From assembly GCA_013214965.1 (NCBI GenBank), contig JABSRU010000009.1:1-64000 (forward strand): DNA of 64,000 nt, in the 5' to 3' direction. The first letter of the stretch is position 1, and each line of letters opens with the position of its first letter. Origin of the DNA: Gammaproteobacteria bacterium. Its GTDB lineage: Bacteria > Pseudomonadota > Gammaproteobacteria > Enterobacterales > Psychrobiaceae. This document shows, piece after piece, positions 53,476 through 63,036 of this stretch. A model generated the notes under the pieces. It ran no database searches and was not told the origin of the DNA. It was given only the letters and a program-made list of their open reading frames with translations. Position numbers and translations under genes: made by a program.

Positions 53476-56400
53476 AATGATGACTCCTGCGATACTGTTC
53501 CCTGGAATTCTGACTGCGCTTGACTTAAATCTTGTTTACGCTGAGCTAATAACTGATCGAGACGAGATTGTGGGATGTGGGCATGATATAGCTTACTGTC
53601 TTTAATTTTATAATGACGTTGATAGAGCGATAAAATATGACGATCGGTCGAGGGTGAAGCCGACAACATCACAATCGAGTTTTGAGCGAACATTTTCAGT
53701 AATAAATCGATGTTTTCCGCCGCTAACTCCCCTAATTCATCAACCGGTAGAATGACGCTAGTTGGATGCTCATTACTACCTCGCAGCATTGATAAAATAC
53801 CGGCAAATAATGACAACATCGCTAAATAAGACAGTCCAGTTGAACTGATTTTTTTCAACTGCCGGGCATTACGAGCACGTTTAACTTCACCTTTTTCGGT
53901 GATCACAAATTCAATATCAAATAACTCATGATGTTCCAGCGATACACCTTCGGCAGGTAGAACCCGAGATAATTCACGCATCGAGTTAATCAATTCTTCC
54001 GGCACTTCGCGATTAGGATCATTAAGATCATCGCGTAACATGTCGTAACTTTCAGAAAAGTTCTTTAATTGACTCCAATAATCGAGCATTTCGATTTTAG
54101 AGATAGTATTAATATTAATTTCAGCTAACGCCTCAAACTGCGCTAACGCCGTGACATTATCCGACAACTTGCGACCGACTCGATTGATCTCTTTTTTGAA
54201 GTGAGTTAAATGCTTATAAAATTCATCAATCTTAATCGCGTTTACATCAATCAGCTGACCCGTAGATTGCTGTAATTGCTCGGCGGTCGAGAGTAAATCA
54301 CCAATGGCATTTTTGTATTTAAACACCGTTTCACTGCCCTGATACTGATCATTGTCAGCGACTAAGGTCACCCAATTAACATAGAGCTGACTACCCGCAT
54401 GGTTACGACGGAATTTTTCACTAAAACCATTAATGTCTTTATTGAGTCGATCCTTGTGACTGCGGTAGTTGCTGGTATCTTGCTCAATAAAACGCGGCAC
54501 CATATCAGGCTGAAATGTATTAGCTTGCGGATCAATGGCGGCGACAATTTCTAAGCCATCACATTGGTTTTTACCCTGAGCCAAGCACACTAACAAATCG
54601 TCATTTTTAGCAATCGACTCTTTAATTCGCTTAATACTATCTTTGGTACGACGCAACTCAAGGTTTAGCTGCTGACTGTCGGTGACTAACTTATCGTTTA
54701 ATTGATTTAACGCTAATTGACGTTGATTGTTTTTAATCACTAGCGGTTCACGTTGACTAAAACTCATCTCAATAAAGTTTTGATAAGTACGTGCCTTGTT
54801 AGCAAAAACATCACATTGTTCAACCGATTTATTGAGGCTTAGTTGCTCTTGAATACATTTATCTATTTCACCGTCAGGATCACGCTCATTAATCGCTTTT
54901 TTACGTTGCTGCAAATATCCTTTTCGTAATTCTTTTTGCTGCTGGTTATAGCTGGTTAGTTGGTCATTAATGGTGTCTAATTGGCTTGAGCAATCACTTT
55001 CAATCACCATTTTATTTTCGAGTAATTGATTATTGAGCTGATGGAGATCCTCAGACTTTTGTTGGTTAAAATCCTGTTGCTGTTGCTTATTTTTATTAAG
55101 TTGCCCGATCAATTGTTCGATCACTTGCTCAAACTGCTGCTGTTCCTTGATCAACGCTTGACGACACTCAATTTCATTACGTTCTGATTGTTGCTGCAAT
55201 TGTTCGATGTCTTTATTTAAGCGTAACGTTTGTTGTTTAGTGCTTAAAATCAGTGTTTCTTGCTCTATAATCGACTGATTTTGTTCGCCAATTAGCTGTT
55301 CTTGCTGGCTAACCTGGTCCATTTGAGCCATTAATTTTTGGTTAATTTTTTCAGCTTGATCCCGTAGTTCACTTTCACTGAGTGACAGGGCGTTATCGTC
55401 GGCCAGTTGTGCTAAATCGATGCTTAAACCAAAAATAGATGACGAGGCTTGCTCTAACTCATGCTTGAACTCAGGGCTTAAATCATGGCGAGATAATAAT
55501 TGTGGCGATAAAACTCGCCCAATATTGTCATGCCACAGCTGCTCGCTAGCATGCTCATCGAGATAGTGATGCAGTGAGCCAACTTGTGGATTAATTTGCT
55601 CAGAAATTAGGTGATAATCTTTTGCTAACTCATCTTGCTGGCGTTTATCAGCGGTTAACTGATGTAACGCTTGTTCACGTTGAGCGCTCAATTTAGCTAA
55701 GTGAAGCTCTTGGCTACTTTGCTGCTGTAATTGTTCGCTGTAAGTTTGTTGCGCGTACTGTAAGGCGGCATCACATTGTTGACGTTTTTCGCTGAGTTCA
55801 TTGGGTAAATGAACCGATTTAACCAATTGCTGGTTATTTTTGAGGGTCACCTCAAGCTCAGTCTGATGATTACTTAGATTGACAAACTGCTGTTGTTGCT
55901 GTGCCATTAATTGATCTTTCTGGCTTTGATATTGTTGTTCAAATTCACTAGCTTTAGCATTCGCTTGCTGAGTAATGTCGGCAATCAGCTCCTGCTGTTT
56001 AGCATTGTGTTTTGAACTATCAAGATCTAACTTTGCAATTAACCCTTCGAATTTAGCCCCAATATTGGCTATTTCACCTTCAAAGGTGGCAATAATCTGA
56101 TTAACATCGGCTAACCGGGTCAAATACTGGCTTTTATTGTCCGCTCTTAATTGGTAACTGGGCGCGTCATCGTCATCAAAGTCTTGTTTGTCTTGATCCA
56201 GTTTATCAATAAAAGATTGATCACTCTCAATCTCACGGCTTAACTGTTTAATTTCACTTTGTAATGTCGCTTGTAATTGATCGAGCTGCGCTTGGTATTT
56301 ATCACGAGCACCTAAGGCTTGTTTACGCTGTTCAATGAATTTTTTCGCTTCTTCTGCAGCGCTAGCACTGTATTGGTCAGTCAAAGCCGCCAAATGTTTT

Positions 56401-57227
56401 AGCTTAGTTAACAAGTTTTCCAATACAATAAAATCTTCTTTCCATAGCGCGATTTTGCTAGCGACTTTCTGGACGCTGCGACTCGCTTGAATATCATTTA
56501 GCCACTGAGATATTTCATCCTTGTTAAGCTGCATGTATTCTTTCGAACCCGTAATATCACTGCGGGCAATATAATCCTCAACAATAGAAACCAACATTCG
56601 CTTAACCGCATCAAAATCTAAATTCTTTTCAATGGTACCGTTAACCACTTTGTCAATGTGGGGACAAGGCGTATGGCTAAGGCTATAGCGGTTTTGTAAT
56701 TGTTTAATTTCTTTGTTTTTTTGGCCACTACGAAGTTTTTGAATCACTTGGCGGTATTGATCAACCCGTAAAAAATTAGAACTATGAACATTACTTAACT
56801 GAGTTTGATACTTATTAACGATCTCTTTGATCCGCAGCGGCTTGCTATCCTCACCAATAAAAAACTCACTATGATAAGGAGCATCAATCAACTTAAATTG
56901 AACACCGCGGCCATCACTCGATGCGATCATTTGACAAATTTGTGCCGTCGCAGAACCAACACTAGGACGCTGATATTCATAAACCAGCATGCTCGACTCT
57001 CGCGGTAGGTAATAGTCGATGAAATTTTTCGATTGATCAACTTTACTGACAATATCGCTCGGACGCATGCCATAAAACAAAGGTAACAGTCGCATTAATG
57101 AGGTTTTACCCGCGCCGTTAGTGCCCTCCAGCTGGGTGTGGCCACTAAAATCAAGTTCGTTAATTTTACCACGCCAAAAGCTGTCGATAATAATAATTCG
57201 GAGCAACTGAAAAGAACCGCTGTGCAT
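53472..57227 (-). CDS. SMC-like ATPase (JetC/MksB/MukB-like)
   Basis: About 1251 residues, large and dominated by Gln/Glu/Lys-rich coiled coil (~residues 260-1000). Head motifs: Walker A LEGTNGAGKTSL (~33-44), ABC signature SSTGLSYLAML (~1128), Walker B ILPVDELGEL (catalytic Asp-Glu at ~1163-1164) and a switch segment IVMLSASPS. It is therefore a complete, probably active SMC-type DNA motor. The start at 57227 follows an ACAGG site and a TATAAT promoter (57271-57276). Upstream in-frame starts (57272, TTG 57302) lie on or before that promoter. First gene of the operon. Confidence 0.82.
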   Translation of the reverse strand: MHSGSFQLLRIIIIDSFWRGKINELDFSGHTQLEGTNGAGKTSLMRLLPLFYGMRPSDIVSKVDQSKNFIDYYLPRESSMLVYEYQRPSVGSATAQICQMIASSDGRGVQFKLIDAPYHSEFFIGEDSKPLRIKEIVNKYQTQLSNVHSSNFLRVDQYRQVIQKLRSGQKNKEIKQLQNRYSLSHTPCPHIDKVVNGTIEKNLDFDAVKRMLVSIVEDYIARSDITGSKEYMQLNKDEISQWLNDIQASRSVQKVASKIALWKEDFIVLENLLTKLKHLAALTDQYSASAAEEAKKFIEQRKQALGARDKYQAQLDQLQATLQSEIKQLSREIESDQSFIDKLDQDKQDFDDDDAPSYQLRADNKSQYLTRLADVNQIIATFEGEIANIGAKFEGLIAKLDLDSSKHNAKQQELIADITQQANAKASEFEQQYQSQKDQLMAQQQQQFVNLSNHQTELEVTLKNNQQLVKSVHLPNELSEKRQQCDAALQYAQQTYSEQLQQQSSQELHLAKLSAQREQALHQLTADKRQQDELAKDYHLISEQINPQVGSLHHYLDEHASEQLWHDNIGRVLSPQLLSRHDLSPEFKHELEQASSSIFGLSIDLAQLADDNALSLSESELRDQAEKINQKLMAQMDQVSQQEQLIGEQNQSIIEQETLILSTKQQTLRLNKDIEQLQQQSERNEIECRQALIKEQQQFEQVIEQLIGQLNKNKQQQQDFNQQKSEDLHQLNNQLLENKMVIESDCSSQLDTINDQLTSYNQQQKELRKGYLQQRKKAINERDPDGEIDKCIQEQLSLNKSVEQCDVFANKARTYQNFIEMSFSQREPLVIKNNQRQLALNQLNDKLVTDSQQLNLELRRTKDSIKRIKESIAKNDDLLVCLAQGKNQCDGLEIVAAIDPQANTFQPDMVPRFIEQDTSNYRSHKDRLNKDINGFSEKFRRNHAGSQLYVNWVTLVADNDQYQGSETVFKYKNAIGDLLSTAEQLQQSTGQLIDVNAIKIDEFYKHLTHFKKEINRVGRKLSDNVTALAQFEALAEININTISKIEMLDYWSQLKNFSESYDMLRDDLNDPNREVPEELINSMRELSRVLPAEGVSLEHHELFDIEFVITEKGEVKRARNARQLKKISSTGLSYLAMLSLFAGILSMLRGSNEHPTSVILPVDELGELAAENIDLLLKMFAQNSIVMLSASPSTDRHILSLYQRHYKIKDSKLYHAHIPQSRLDQLLAQRKQDLSQAQSEFQGTVSQESSL

Positions 57228-57270
57228 TGGCAATACCTGTAATGATTGATGATTAGAAAGACAATCTGAC

Positions 57271-57298
57271 ATTATAGCCAGCTGATATTGAACAGCAA
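57271..57298 (-). promoter_or_regulatory. candidate sigma-70 promoter of the SMC/nuclease operon
   Basis: On the minus strand TTGCTG (57293-57298), a 16-base spacer and a perfect TATAAT (57271-57276). Transcription would begin near 57264, giving a ~37-base leader with an AGG site before the ATG at 57227. This supports the shorter start for the SMC gene. Confidence 0.55.
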
Positions 57299-57369
57299 GC
57301 AACTAATGTTATAGTTTAAACACTAACTCACGCCAAGAGCGTTTAAATAAAATACTCGATACTGCTAGA

Positions 57370-57468
57370 GATATCGGTACATGTGGAGCAAACATTATTT
57401 TTCAGGGATGAAAAATCGAGCCTACATGGACGTATTCACGGCGTGTGTGCGTAATATGTGCCGATATC
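57370..57468. repeat. dispersed structured repeat, copy 2
   Basis: A 99-base element closely matching copy 1 at 14718-14815. Arms GATATCGGTACAT (57370-57382) and ATGTGCCGATATC (57456-57468). The internal hairpin is ATTTTTCA / TGAAAAAT. Relative to copy 1 one arm pair changes A-T to G-C on both sides and another T-A to T-G, so pairing is kept. It sits between the SMC operon promoter and the amidohydrolase gene. Confidence 0.8.
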
Positions 57469-57524
57469 TAGATTATAATGCGGTTGCCGTGATCACTAAC
57501 TAAATTATCTCAGGGAGTCGTTTG

Positions 57525-58865
57525 ATGAAAAAAAGATTAGCCATGGTATTACTAACCGCGACATTAACCAACGTTAGCTATGCTAACAGCGAAATGATGT
57601 TAATTAATCCAGAGCTGGTCAATACCTTAGCCCAAGCGATTGAACCACAAGTTATTAAATGGCGTCATCATTTTCATCAGCACCCTGAATTATCGAATCG
57701 TGAATTTAAAACTGCTAAATATATTGCTCGTTATCTTAAAAGATTAGGACTTAAAGTCACTACAGGTGTGGCTCACACTGGCGTAGTCGCAATTTTAGAT
57801 ACCGGACGATCAGGTCCTGTGGTCGCGCTACGCGCCGATATTGACGCCCTACCGATTACTGAAATCACCAACCTACCTTTTGCTTCAACAGTCACCACAC
57901 AATACAACGGAAACCAAGTGGGTGTGATGCACGCCTGTGGTCATGATACTCATGCCGCCATGCTAATGGGCGCCGCTCAAGTCTTAGTCAAAATGAAAGA
58001 CCAGCTTAAAGGCAAGGTCAAATTCATTTTTCAACCCGCCGAAGAAGGTGCGCCCAAAGGGGAAAAAGGTGGGGCTGAGTTAATGGTTAAAGAAGGAGTT
58101 TTAAATTCACCCAAGGTGGATGTAATCTTTGGAATTCATATTAATTCTCAAACTGATGTCGGTACAATCAAATACCGCAAAGGTGGTATTATGGCCGCCG
58201 CCGATCCCTTTAAAATTATCGTTAAAGGTAAACAGTCCCATGGCGCTTACCCTTGGTTAAGTGTTGATCCGGTAGTCACTTCAGCGCAAATAATTATGGG
58301 CTTACAAACAATTATTAGTCGTGAACTTAAATTAATTGACGATGCAGCGGTCATTACCATAGGTAGTATTCATGGGGGTAATCGTTCTAACATCATTCCT
58401 AATCAAGTTGAACTGGTCGGCACCATTCGTACCCTAAACGATCAAGCGCGGGAGCTTATTTTAGCCGCGGTTCGTCGTAAAGCGACTTATATTGCAAAAA
58501 GCATGAATGCCACTGTTGAGATTTTCTTACCCAATGGCTTTAATTATCCAGTGACCTTTAATAATCATCAATTGATGGCTCAAATGCTGCCAACCTTGCA
58601 AGCCACGGCTGGCCTTGATAATGTGATAGAAACCAAGGCAGTATTAGGCGCTGAAGACTTCTCGTTTTTTCAACAAAAAGTGCCTGGGCTCTATCTTTTT
58701 GTCGGGGGGAAAAACCCCAAGACTCCCCTTGCACAAACGGCAGGTCATCACACACCTAATTTTGTCATCGACGACAACGCATTAAGCTTAGGCGTTAAAG
58801 TACTCAGTAATTTAACCATTGATTATATGAACAACTATCAAGAGGAAATCAGCGTTAGTGAATAA
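57525..58865 (+). CDS. exported M20 family amidohydrolase/peptidase
   Basis: 446 residues. Signal peptide to VSYA (~residue 20), then the M20 (peptidase/aminoacylase/hippurate hydrolase) fold. Motifs: WRHHFHQHPELSNREF, VALRADIDALP (metal Asp), HACGHDTHAAML (metal Cys/His), FQPAEEGAPKGEKGGA (Glu), a dimerisation domain near KGKQSHGAYPW, and C-terminal GAEDFSFF and HHTPNF (His). The ATG at 57525 with GGGAG upstream is preferred to the TTG one codon earlier. It probably cleaves N-acyl amino acids or peptides in the periplasm. It overlaps the following membrane-protein gene by 8 bases. Confidence 0.92.
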   Translation: MKKRLAMVLLTATLTNVSYANSEMMLINPELVNTLAQAIEPQVIKWRHHFHQHPELSNREFKTAKYIARYLKRLGLKVTTGVAHTGVVAILDTGRSGPVVALRADIDALPITEITNLPFASTVTTQYNGNQVGVMHACGHDTHAAMLMGAAQVLVKMKDQLKGKVKFIFQPAEEGAPKGEKGGAELMVKEGVLNSPKVDVIFGIHINSQTDVGTIKYRKGGIMAAADPFKIIVKGKQSHGAYPWLSVDPVVTSAQIIMGLQTIISRELKLIDDAAVITIGSIHGGNRSNIIPNQVELVGTIRTLNDQARELILAAVRRKATYIAKSMNATVEIFLPNGFNYPVTFNNHQLMAQMLPTLQATAGLDNVIETKAVLGAEDFSFFQQKVPGLYLFVGGKNPKTPLAQTAGHHTPNFVIDDNALSLGVKVLSNLTIDYMNNYQEEISVSE

Positions 58866-60240
58866 CATATCTTTAGAGCAAGACGAAAATTTATCAATAA
58901 TTATTAGCCATCAAATGTTGCCGCAAGACTACCAGCGGCTTGATTTATATTTTTCGCTGCCCGTTGAAATGGGTATAAGCTCGACGACACTCAATGAAGA
59001 AAGTTATTTCCACTCCAGCATTAAGAGTCGTTGTGCCTATTATTCGGCGCAACTGCATTTACCTTTGGTCCAAAGCCGCTTTATCAGTCAGCAAAAAGGT
59101 CAACAGGATGACTATCGGGTTAACCTTAATCTGTACTCTTTCCAAATCAGGATTGCGTTAGACGTCGATATTAAGGCAACTTTAAAAATTAAAGAGGCCG
59201 ATCAGTTTTTTACTCAAACTATCGAGATTTCGGAACAAATAGGCGGCTTATTAAAAAAATTACGCCGTTATACTCCTAAAGATAAAAAACTTAGTCCATT
59301 TTTTGAAAATGCCGATAATTACTTGAGTTGGCATGTCGAACAATCGTTTTTAATGTTATTAACCAAAGGGCCAAAAAGTAGCGAATATTCAGATCAACGA
59401 GAATTAATTATTGAATTTTGCCGTCGCGAAAATGACTATCGCGACCAAAAGCAATATAACTCACAAGTCACACTCAATGATCCGAATCGAATCACTAATA
59501 AAATGCGCCTATTACAGCGTTTAATTGAATATGGCGTGGTATTCCAAAAAGAAACTCGTCATCTTAACACTAACTTAAAACGCATGGTACGCGGCACCGT
59601 GACTGCCATTATCATGGCTTTTGTGATGACACTAGTACTAAACGCCCGCTCTAGTTTCACTGAAATAACCATGGTATTAATTGCCATATTAGGCGTAATT
59701 TATGGTTTACGTGAAATATTTAAAGATGAAATCACCGGATTAATTTGGCGTCGTATTCAACGCGGTCTCCCGAAATGGCAGAATGTGTTCATGAATAATG
59801 CCACCAAAAATCGTATTGCCAGTCAAACCCTGTGGCTTGAATATATTAACCATAAAAGACTGCCTAATTATGTCAGTAGCTTATTTAATAAACGCCGCCA
59901 GCAAAATAGACAAGCCGCCCAACTCTTGCATTTTAGAAGTGATACCAAAGTTATCGCAAAAAAGTTTTTACCGGGTTATGGTGAAATTAAACAGCAAATG
60001 CTCTTTAACTTAACCCCTTTTGTCCGTTTCTTGAAAAAAGGCGAAGGACGTTTATATAGTTTAGACAACAACAAAATTAGCCAACAAGCGGTCGAACGAC
60101 GTTATCAAATTAATTTAGTGCTGGTGCAAAGCAATAAAAAAGGGCCACAGCAACTGCAACGGTTTAAAGTGACCCTTAATCGCTCTGGTATTATCAATAT
60201 TGAAGCGATGAAATTAATTGATCAGCCATTAAAGGCCTAA
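58858..60240 (+). CDS. unknown two-helix membrane protein
   Basis: 460 residues starting with GTG at 58858, overlapping the M20 gene by 8 bases. There is no signal peptide. Two adjacent hydrophobic segments (TVTAIIMAFVMTLVLNA and ITMVLIAILGVIYGL, ~residues 248-290) divide a large basic N-terminal domain (~1-240) from a C-terminal domain (~295-460), both probably cytoplasmic. I do not recognise a named family. The strict coupling to the exported amidohydrolase suggests a shared job but gives no mechanism. The stop overlaps convergent rsmI by 12 bases. Confidence 0.7.
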   Translation: MNNISLEQDENLSIIISHQMLPQDYQRLDLYFSLPVEMGISSTTLNEESYFHSSIKSRCAYYSAQLHLPLVQSRFISQQKGQQDDYRVNLNLYSFQIRIALDVDIKATLKIKEADQFFTQTIEISEQIGGLLKKLRRYTPKDKKLSPFFENADNYLSWHVEQSFLMLLTKGPKSSEYSDQRELIIEFCRRENDYRDQKQYNSQVTLNDPNRITNKMRLLQRLIEYGVVFQKETRHLNTNLKRMVRGTVTAIIMAFVMTLVLNARSSFTEITMVLIAILGVIYGLREIFKDEITGLIWRRIQRGLPKWQNVFMNNATKNRIASQTLWLEYINHKRLPNYVSSLFNKRRQQNRQAAQLLHFRSDTKVIAKKFLPGYGEIKQQMLFNLTPFVRFLKKGEGRLYSLDNNKISQQAVERRYQINLVLVQSNKKGPQQLQRFKVTLNRSGIINIEAMKLIDQPLKA

Positions 60241-61071
60241 TTCTAGTCCGAGTTTGTAGAGAGAATTTTTCTTCTGATCATAAAGTTTAGCCACTAGCCC
60301 AGCGGCTTTTTTCAAAGGTAGTTCAGTCACAAGCAGCCTTAAAGCCTCGATGACTTCAGGTGCAATTTCGTCATCTTGTGCTTTATAGCCAGCAACCATC
60401 ACCACCATTTCGCCGCGCTGATTATTGTCATCGGACTTGAGCCAAACTAATAAATCACTGGCATTATCACCGTGAATCGTTTCAAAGGTCTTAGTCACTT
60501 CTCGCGCAATCACAATATGACGATCACCACCAAACACTGCAATCATCTCTTCGATGGTGTAACAGATCCGTCGTGGCGATTCATAAAATACCATAGTGCG
60601 AGGCTCAGCCTGCAATCGCATTAATTGGGTGGTACGCGCGGCAGATTTTGAGGCTAAAAAACCTTCAAAACAAAATCTATCGGTCGGTAGACCCGCGGCA
60701 CTGAGCGCCGTAATTGCCGCACACGGTCCCGGTAATGGCACGACATCAAAACCTGCGGCACGAACGCCATTAACTAAGTGATAACCAGGATCACTTATCA
60801 GTGGCGTCCCAGCGTCAGAAATCAACGCAATAGACTCACCATTGGCTAACTTAGCCACTAATGTGTCGACGCGAGCTCGTTCATTATGATCATGAACCGA
60901 CATCGTCTTATTTTTGATCTCATAATGACTGAGTAATTTACCGCTATGTCTGGTGTCTTCGGCACAAATGATATCAACTTGCTTTAACACCTCAAGGGCT
61001 CGTAGTGTGATATCACCAAGATTTCCAATGGGCGTTGGCACGATATATAACTTTGCTGATATTGATTCCAT
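60229..61071 (-). CDS. rsmI: 16S rRNA (cytidine-2'-O)-methyltransferase RsmI
   Basis: Methylates the ribose of C1402 in 16S rRNA. Tetrapyrrole-methylase fold with LYIVPTPIGNLGDITLRAL at the N-terminus, AEDTRHSGKLL, LISDAGTPLISDPGYHLV and PLPGPCAAITALSAAGL, the characteristic motif series. 280 residues, normal. An AGGA site precedes the ATG. It is divergent from lpoA, a layout conserved in gammaproteobacteria. Confidence 0.96.
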   Translation of the reverse strand: MESISAKLYIVPTPIGNLGDITLRALEVLKQVDIICAEDTRHSGKLLSHYEIKNKTMSVHDHNERARVDTLVAKLANGESIALISDAGTPLISDPGYHLVNGVRAAGFDVVPLPGPCAAITALSAAGLPTDRFCFEGFLASKSAARTTQLMRLQAEPRTMVFYESPRRICYTIEEMIAVFGGDRHIVIAREVTKTFETIHGDNASDLLVWLKSDDNNQRGEMVVMVAGYKAQDDEIAPEVIEALRLLVTELPLKKAAGLVAKLYDQKKNSLYKLGLELGL

Positions 61072-61183
61072 CGAAATTCCTAAATGAATAATTGTATAAT
61101 TTTATAGCTAGTATAAATTAAAGCATACAAGCTAGAATGTGATTGCTATTATATAGCGGTATATTATATCAGAGGGAGTAAAC

Positions 61184-63028
61184 GTGTTTAAACTTATCCG
61201 AGTAAAATGGCTTGAGAAATATGTTATCGCTTTAGCGCTTGTGGTGGCGATTGGCGGTTGTGGTAGTACCAATAAACCAACAAAACAAAACAAAGTGAAC
61301 ATCGAACTCGGTACCGTTACCCATAATGCGCAACATTATTTAGGATTAGCCTCTGTTGCTAACAAGCCACATAAATCGAGCTACCTATTGTTAGCGGCTC
61401 GTGCCTATATCAAGCAAAATAATCTCATGGCCGCCCAGCAAATTCTCAAGCGTTTAATACCTCTGGGTGATGACCAAACTTTAGAGCATCAATTGCTCAC
61501 CAGTGAACTATATCTATTAACAGCGGACTACCAACAGGCACTGACTAGCTTAACAGAAAATAGCAGCTGGCAGCTTCCTGCCGAGCGTTGGCAACAATTT
61601 TATCGCCAAAAATCAATATTACAGCAGCATTTAGAGCAACCATTAGCCGCTGCAATCAGCCAAATTTCCCTTAGTAATTACTTAGTTGATTATCAAATAA
61701 TTACTCTTAACCATCAACAGGTTTGGCAACTACTTTCGTCTTTACCACAGGATGAATTAGCTGATGCTCAATCTAATATCAATCATTTTAATGGCTGGCA
61801 AGCTTTAGTCATTAACGCTAAAAGTGCCGCAATGTCACCTAACGAACTCAGCCAAGTCTTAGATCAGTGGCGACTCAATTATCCGAGTCATCCAGCGGTG
61901 AACAATTTGCCAAAAAGCTTAAACCAAGCCTTAAACATTACGCCATACTCACCACAGAAAATTGCCATATTATTGCCACTAACCGGTCGTTATCAGCGCT
62001 TAGGTAAGGTTATTCAAAATGGCATTATTAGTAATTTGTTAAGCCATGAATTAGCCCCTGAATTAATTATCATTGACACCGAAAAGGGGGCTCAATCAGC
62101 CTTTGAACAAGCTCAAGCTGCAGGTGCCCAATTTATTATTGGACCATTGCTGAAAAAAAATGTCGCCATTGTTAGTCAGATTCAATCAGAGACCCCAATT
62201 TTATTTCTAAACCAAGCACCCGATTTAACCCTTGATAGCATGCCCCAGAATGGCCACTATTACTTTTCTTTAGACAAGGAAAGCGAAGCGATTCAAGGCA
62301 GTGAATATATTTTTAATTCAGGGAAGAAAAGCCCAGCAATTATTGCCCCTAATAATGCCAACGGTCATAAAATTGCCAAACTTTTCAATCAACGATGGCA
62401 GCAATTAAATCAAAACAACGAGCAGAAAACAACCGTTGAAACATTCTTTTTTAATAACGATAAAGAGCTAAAGTTAACAGTTGAACGATTATTTGAAACT
62501 AACAAGTCACAAGTCAGAATCAATCAATTACGGTTAATGGTCGGCAGTAAAATGAAAAGTAAAACTCGCTCACGCCGTGACATTGATGCTATTTATTTAG
62601 TCGCAAACCCTAGACAAACTAGTATGCTTAAGCCATCTATCGATGTCACGGTCAGTGAGTTTGCTGACCAAGTCGCGACCTATGTCGGTTCAACTGGTAA
62701 CGAACATCTAAAAAGAAAACGCTCGACCAATGACCTTAATTTATTGCACGTTAGTGAGTTACCTTGGTTATTACAATTACGGGATAACAAATTGAATCCG
62801 CAATCAATAAAGAAATTGTGGCCTAAATTAAAGCAAAATCAACTGCGATTATTCGCCATGGGCTATGATGCTTATCAACTGGTTAATTACTTAGCACAAA
62901 TGGAGTATTTTCCGCAGTTTAAATTGGAAGGTTTTAGTGGCTTACTGAGTTTGGCACCCAACCATAAAATCATTCGCCAATTAAGCTGGGCACAATATCA
63001 ACGAGGGCGTTTAGTTCCTCAAGGGTAA
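61184..63028 (+). CDS. lpoA: penicillin-binding protein activator LpoA (LppC)
   Basis: Outer-membrane lipoprotein that activates PBP1A during peptidoglycan synthesis. Lipobox AIGGC with Cys26 as the lipidated residue. An N-terminal TPR-like helical region (~45-250) is followed by a C-terminal periplasmic-binding-like domain beginning KIAILLPLTGRYQRLGKVIQNGI, with YLVANPRQ and YAQLVNYL-like motifs. 614 residues. It starts with GTG at 61184 preceded by GAGGGAG. Followed 8 bases later by yraN, as in E. coli. Confidence 0.94.
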   Translation: MFKLIRVKWLEKYVIALALVVAIGGCGSTNKPTKQNKVNIELGTVTHNAQHYLGLASVANKPHKSSYLLLAARAYIKQNNLMAAQQILKRLIPLGDDQTLEHQLLTSELYLLTADYQQALTSLTENSSWQLPAERWQQFYRQKSILQQHLEQPLAAAISQISLSNYLVDYQIITLNHQQVWQLLSSLPQDELADAQSNINHFNGWQALVINAKSAAMSPNELSQVLDQWRLNYPSHPAVNNLPKSLNQALNITPYSPQKIAILLPLTGRYQRLGKVIQNGIISNLLSHELAPELIIIDTEKGAQSAFEQAQAAGAQFIIGPLLKKNVAIVSQIQSETPILFLNQAPDLTLDSMPQNGHYYFSLDKESEAIQGSEYIFNSGKKSPAIIAPNNANGHKIAKLFNQRWQQLNQNNEQKTTVETFFFNNDKELKLTVERLFETNKSQVRINQLRLMVGSKMKSKTRSRRDIDAIYLVANPRQTSMLKPSIDVTVSEFADQVATYVGSTGNEHLKRKRSTNDLNLLHVSELPWLLQLRDNKLNPQSIKKLWPKLKQNQLRLFAMGYDAYQLVNYLAQMEYFPQFKLEGFSGLLSLAPNHKIIRQLSWAQYQRGRLVPQG

Positions 63029-63036
63029 TATCAATC

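Noticed and set aside
57272-57302. Upstream starts for the SMC gene (ATG 57272, TTG 57302)
   Set aside because: Neither has a ribosome site. The first overlaps a perfect TATAAT, and the added residues do not resemble an SMC head N-terminus.
50707-57524. Interpretation of the SMC operon as part of a defence island or prophage
   Set aside because: The flanks are ordinary chromosomal genes, and no integrase, transposase, restriction or toxin gene is seen within the window.
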